Positions 6,959 through 8,635 of a stretch of 8,635 nt of DNA are shown here, piece after piece. The notes under the pieces are model-generated. The model ran no database searches and was not told the DNA's origin. It was given only the letters and a program-made list of their open reading frames with translations. This DNA comes from Candidatus Aerophobota bacterium (GTDB taxonomy: Bacteria > Aerophobota > Aerophobia > Aerophobales > B3-G15): NCBI GenBank assembly GCA_014859225.1, contig JACUUP010000061.1, forward strand, positions 1 through 8,635, given 5' to 3'. The translations under genes were made by a program, and so were the position numbers. Numbering within the stretch: position 1 is the first letter of the stretch; the number at the start of each line of letters is the position of its first letter.

Positions 6959-8635
6959 TTGAAGAAAAGAACTGGAGCCGAGATTCTTATAGAAGCCTTA
7001 ACGAAAGAAGGGGTGGATAATGTCTTTGGATATCCCGGGGGTGCGGTTATTCCCATTTACGATGCTTTATACGATGCTCCCAGGATATCTCATATAACTG
7101 TCCGCCACGAACAGGCAGCCTGTCATGCCGCTGATGGTTATGCACGGGCAACAGGGCGCGTTGGCGTGTGTATCGCTACCTCAGGTCCTGGTGCTACCAA
7201 TCTTGTTACCGGTCTTGCTACTGCCTATATGGACTCTGTTCCTGTAGTTGCTTTTACGGGACAGGTCCCAACTTCTATGATAGGAAATGATGCTTTTCAG
7301 GAAGCTAACATCACCGGGATAACTTACTCCATCACCAAACACAACTATCTTGTTAAGGATATAGATGAGCTTCCCCGTATTTTAAAAGAGGCTTTTTATA
7401 TAGCACGAACTGCTCGTCCTGGACCGGTTCTGGTAGACCTTCCCAAAGATATACAGAATGTAGCTACCGATGCTCCTTATCCTGAAGAAGTTAAAATAAG
7501 AAGCTATAACCCTCACTATGAGGGAAACCCAAAACAGATAAACCTTGCAGCTCAGGAAATTGACGGCTCAGAAAGACCCGTTATATACGCCGGAGGAGGA
7601 ATAATTTCCTCAGGCGCCTCCAGGGAGCTTTATGAATTTGCCCATCATAATAATATCCCGGTTACTACAACTTTGATGGCACTTGGAGCTTTTCCTGAAA
7701 ATGACCCTCTTTCTCTTAAGATGCTGGGTATGCACGGGACGCGCTATGCAAATTATGCAATTATGGAGGCCGACCTCATTGTGGCAGTTGGAGCAAGATT
7801 TGATGACCGCATTACAGGGAAAATTTCCGCCTTCGCACCTGAGGCAAAAATTATGCATATTGATATTGACCCAACAGCCATAAGTAAGAATGTAAAGGTG
7901 GATATTCCTATTGTGGGAGATGCTAAAGATATACTTCCCAGACTTAAAGCTTTAACCAAAGGAAAGCAAAGGGAGGATTGGCACAGAAAAATTGCTGCAT
8001 GGAAAGAAAAATACCCTTTGAAATATGATAAAGATAAGGGGTTAAAACCTCAGTTTGTTGTGCAGAAAATATGTGAGCTAACAGGAGGAAAAGCTATAAT
8101 CTGCACGGAAGTTGGGCAAAATCAGATGTGGGCAGCCCAATTTTACTGCTACACTCATCCGCGCAGTTTTATCTCATCGGGTGGTCTTGGGACTATGGGT
8201 TATGGTTTTCCTGCTGCTATTGGAGCGCAAATTGGAAGACCCGATGACATTGTTTTTGATATTGCGGGAGATGGTAGTTTTCAGATGAATATTCAGGAAC
8301 TTTCCACTGTTTCCAGGTATAAGATACCGGTGAAAGTAGCTATTTTAAACAATGGGTATCTTGGGATGGTCAGGCAGTGGCAGCAATTTTTTTATAAAGG
8401 GCGTTATTCTCAGGTAGATATCTCCTCTATTCCTGATTTTGTAAAGGTGGCTGAGGCTTATGGAGTGAAAGGTATAAGAGTTGAGAAGAAAGAGGAGGTA
8501 GAGGCTGCTTTAAAGAAGGCTTTATCCATTAAAGGACCTGTAGTGATAGATTTTCAGATTGACCGGGAGGAAAATGTCTACCCTATGGTTCCTGCCGACG
8601 CTGCCCTTCATGAGATGATAGACGGCCTTGCCTGA
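6959..8635 (+). CDS. ilvB: Acetolactate synthase large (catalytic) subunit
   Basis: This thiamine-diphosphate enzyme condenses two pyruvates to 2-acetolactate, or pyruvate plus 2-oxobutyrate to 2-aceto-2-hydroxybutyrate. That is the first common step of valine, leucine and isoleucine synthesis. The 558-residue protein is complete. The N-terminal domain has the GYPGGAV loop (24-30), the catalytic Glu51 in RHEQAA and SGPGATN (75-81). GNDAFQEA (109-116) follows, typical of the biosynthetic enzyme. The middle FAD-binding domain includes GARFDDR (278-284). The C-terminal domain carries the ThDP/Mg motif GDGS (437-440) closing with Asn464-Asn465, then MVRQWQ (470-475) and EENVYPMVP. These favour the anabolic, FAD-containing AHAS over catabolic AlsS. 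The start is TTG at 6959, backed by AGAGGGG. The stop codon is the last base of the window, so an adjacent ilvN cannot be seen. No T-box or leader peptide precedes it, so transcription is likely from secA. Confidence 0.96.
   Translation: MKKRTGAEILIEALTKEGVDNVFGYPGGAVIPIYDALYDAPRISHITVRHEQAACHAADGYARATGRVGVCIATSGPGATNLVTGLATAYMDSVPVVAFTGQVPTSMIGNDAFQEANITGITYSITKHNYLVKDIDELPRILKEAFYIARTARPGPVLVDLPKDIQNVATDAPYPEEVKIRSYNPHYEGNPKQINLAAQEIDGSERPVIYAGGGIISSGASRELYEFAHHNNIPVTTTLMALGAFPENDPLSLKMLGMHGTRYANYAIMEADLIVAVGARFDDRITGKISAFAPEAKIMHIDIDPTAISKNVKVDIPIVGDAKDILPRLKALTKGKQREDWHRKIAAWKEKYPLKYDKDKGLKPQFVVQKICELTGGKAIICTEVGQNQMWAAQFYCYTHPRSFISSGGLGTMGYGFPAAIGAQIGRPDDIVFDIAGDGSFQMNIQELSTVSRYKIPVKVAILNNGYLGMVRQWQQFFYKGRYSQVDISSIPDFVKVAEAYGVKGIRVEKKEEVEAALKKALSIKGPVVIDFQIDREENVYPMVPADAALHEMIDGLA

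Noticed and set aside
7683-7883. Second + strand frame inside ilvB (66 codons)
   Set aside because: It sits wholly within the conserved FAD-binding region of ilvB, with no ribosome binding site and no recognisable domain.

Overview
The window is a gene-dense stretch of about 8.6 kb with every gene on the + strand. It looks like the chromosome of an AT-rich (roughly 40% GC by eye, not counted), Gram-negative-type bacterium. The Omp85-family outer-membrane barrel at the left edge implies an outer membrane. Arg codons are mostly AGA/AGG, Lys is abundant, and several genes use GTG or TTG starts. I cannot name the organism. Protein divergence plus the mixed gene order would fit an uncultivated diderm phylum known mainly from metagenomes, but that is only an impression.

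Left block (1-4115): the C-terminal 239 residues of an Omp85/BamA-type barrel, then rsmD (16S rRNA guanine-N2 methyltransferase), a small TudS/DUF523-like putative [4Fe-4S] desulfidase, uvrC (nucleotide excision repair nuclease subunit) and ogt (O6-alkylguanine-DNA alkyltransferase). Spacing is tight: 19 bp, an 8-bp overlap, 6 bp, then 45 bp. This suggests one transcription unit whose later members all act on nucleic-acid bases (rRNA base methylation, possible thiobase desulfuration, excision repair, direct alkyl reversal).

Middle (4116-4342): the only sizeable intergenic region, 227 bp. It holds a GTAG-headed REP-type hairpin, a pyrimidine-rich tract and a good extended -10 promoter 47 bp before secA. 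A second copy of the same 9-bp extended -10 core lies upstream of the hairpin.

Right block (4343-8635): full-length secA (preprotein translocase ATPase) followed after 30 bp by ilvB (acetolactate synthase catalytic subunit), whose stop codon is the last base of the window. There is no terminator or leader between them, so ilvB is probably co-transcribed with secA. Any ilvN partner would lie outside the window.

Most of the window is ordinary housekeeping sequence, and I find no defence system, mobile gene, CRISPR array, RNA gene or clearly new system. The points most worth checking are the altered catalytic motif of RsmD (GPPY instead of D/N-PP-Y/F), the TudS-like gene with a Cys-Cys doublet inside a base-repair cluster, and the REP element in the secA upstream region.
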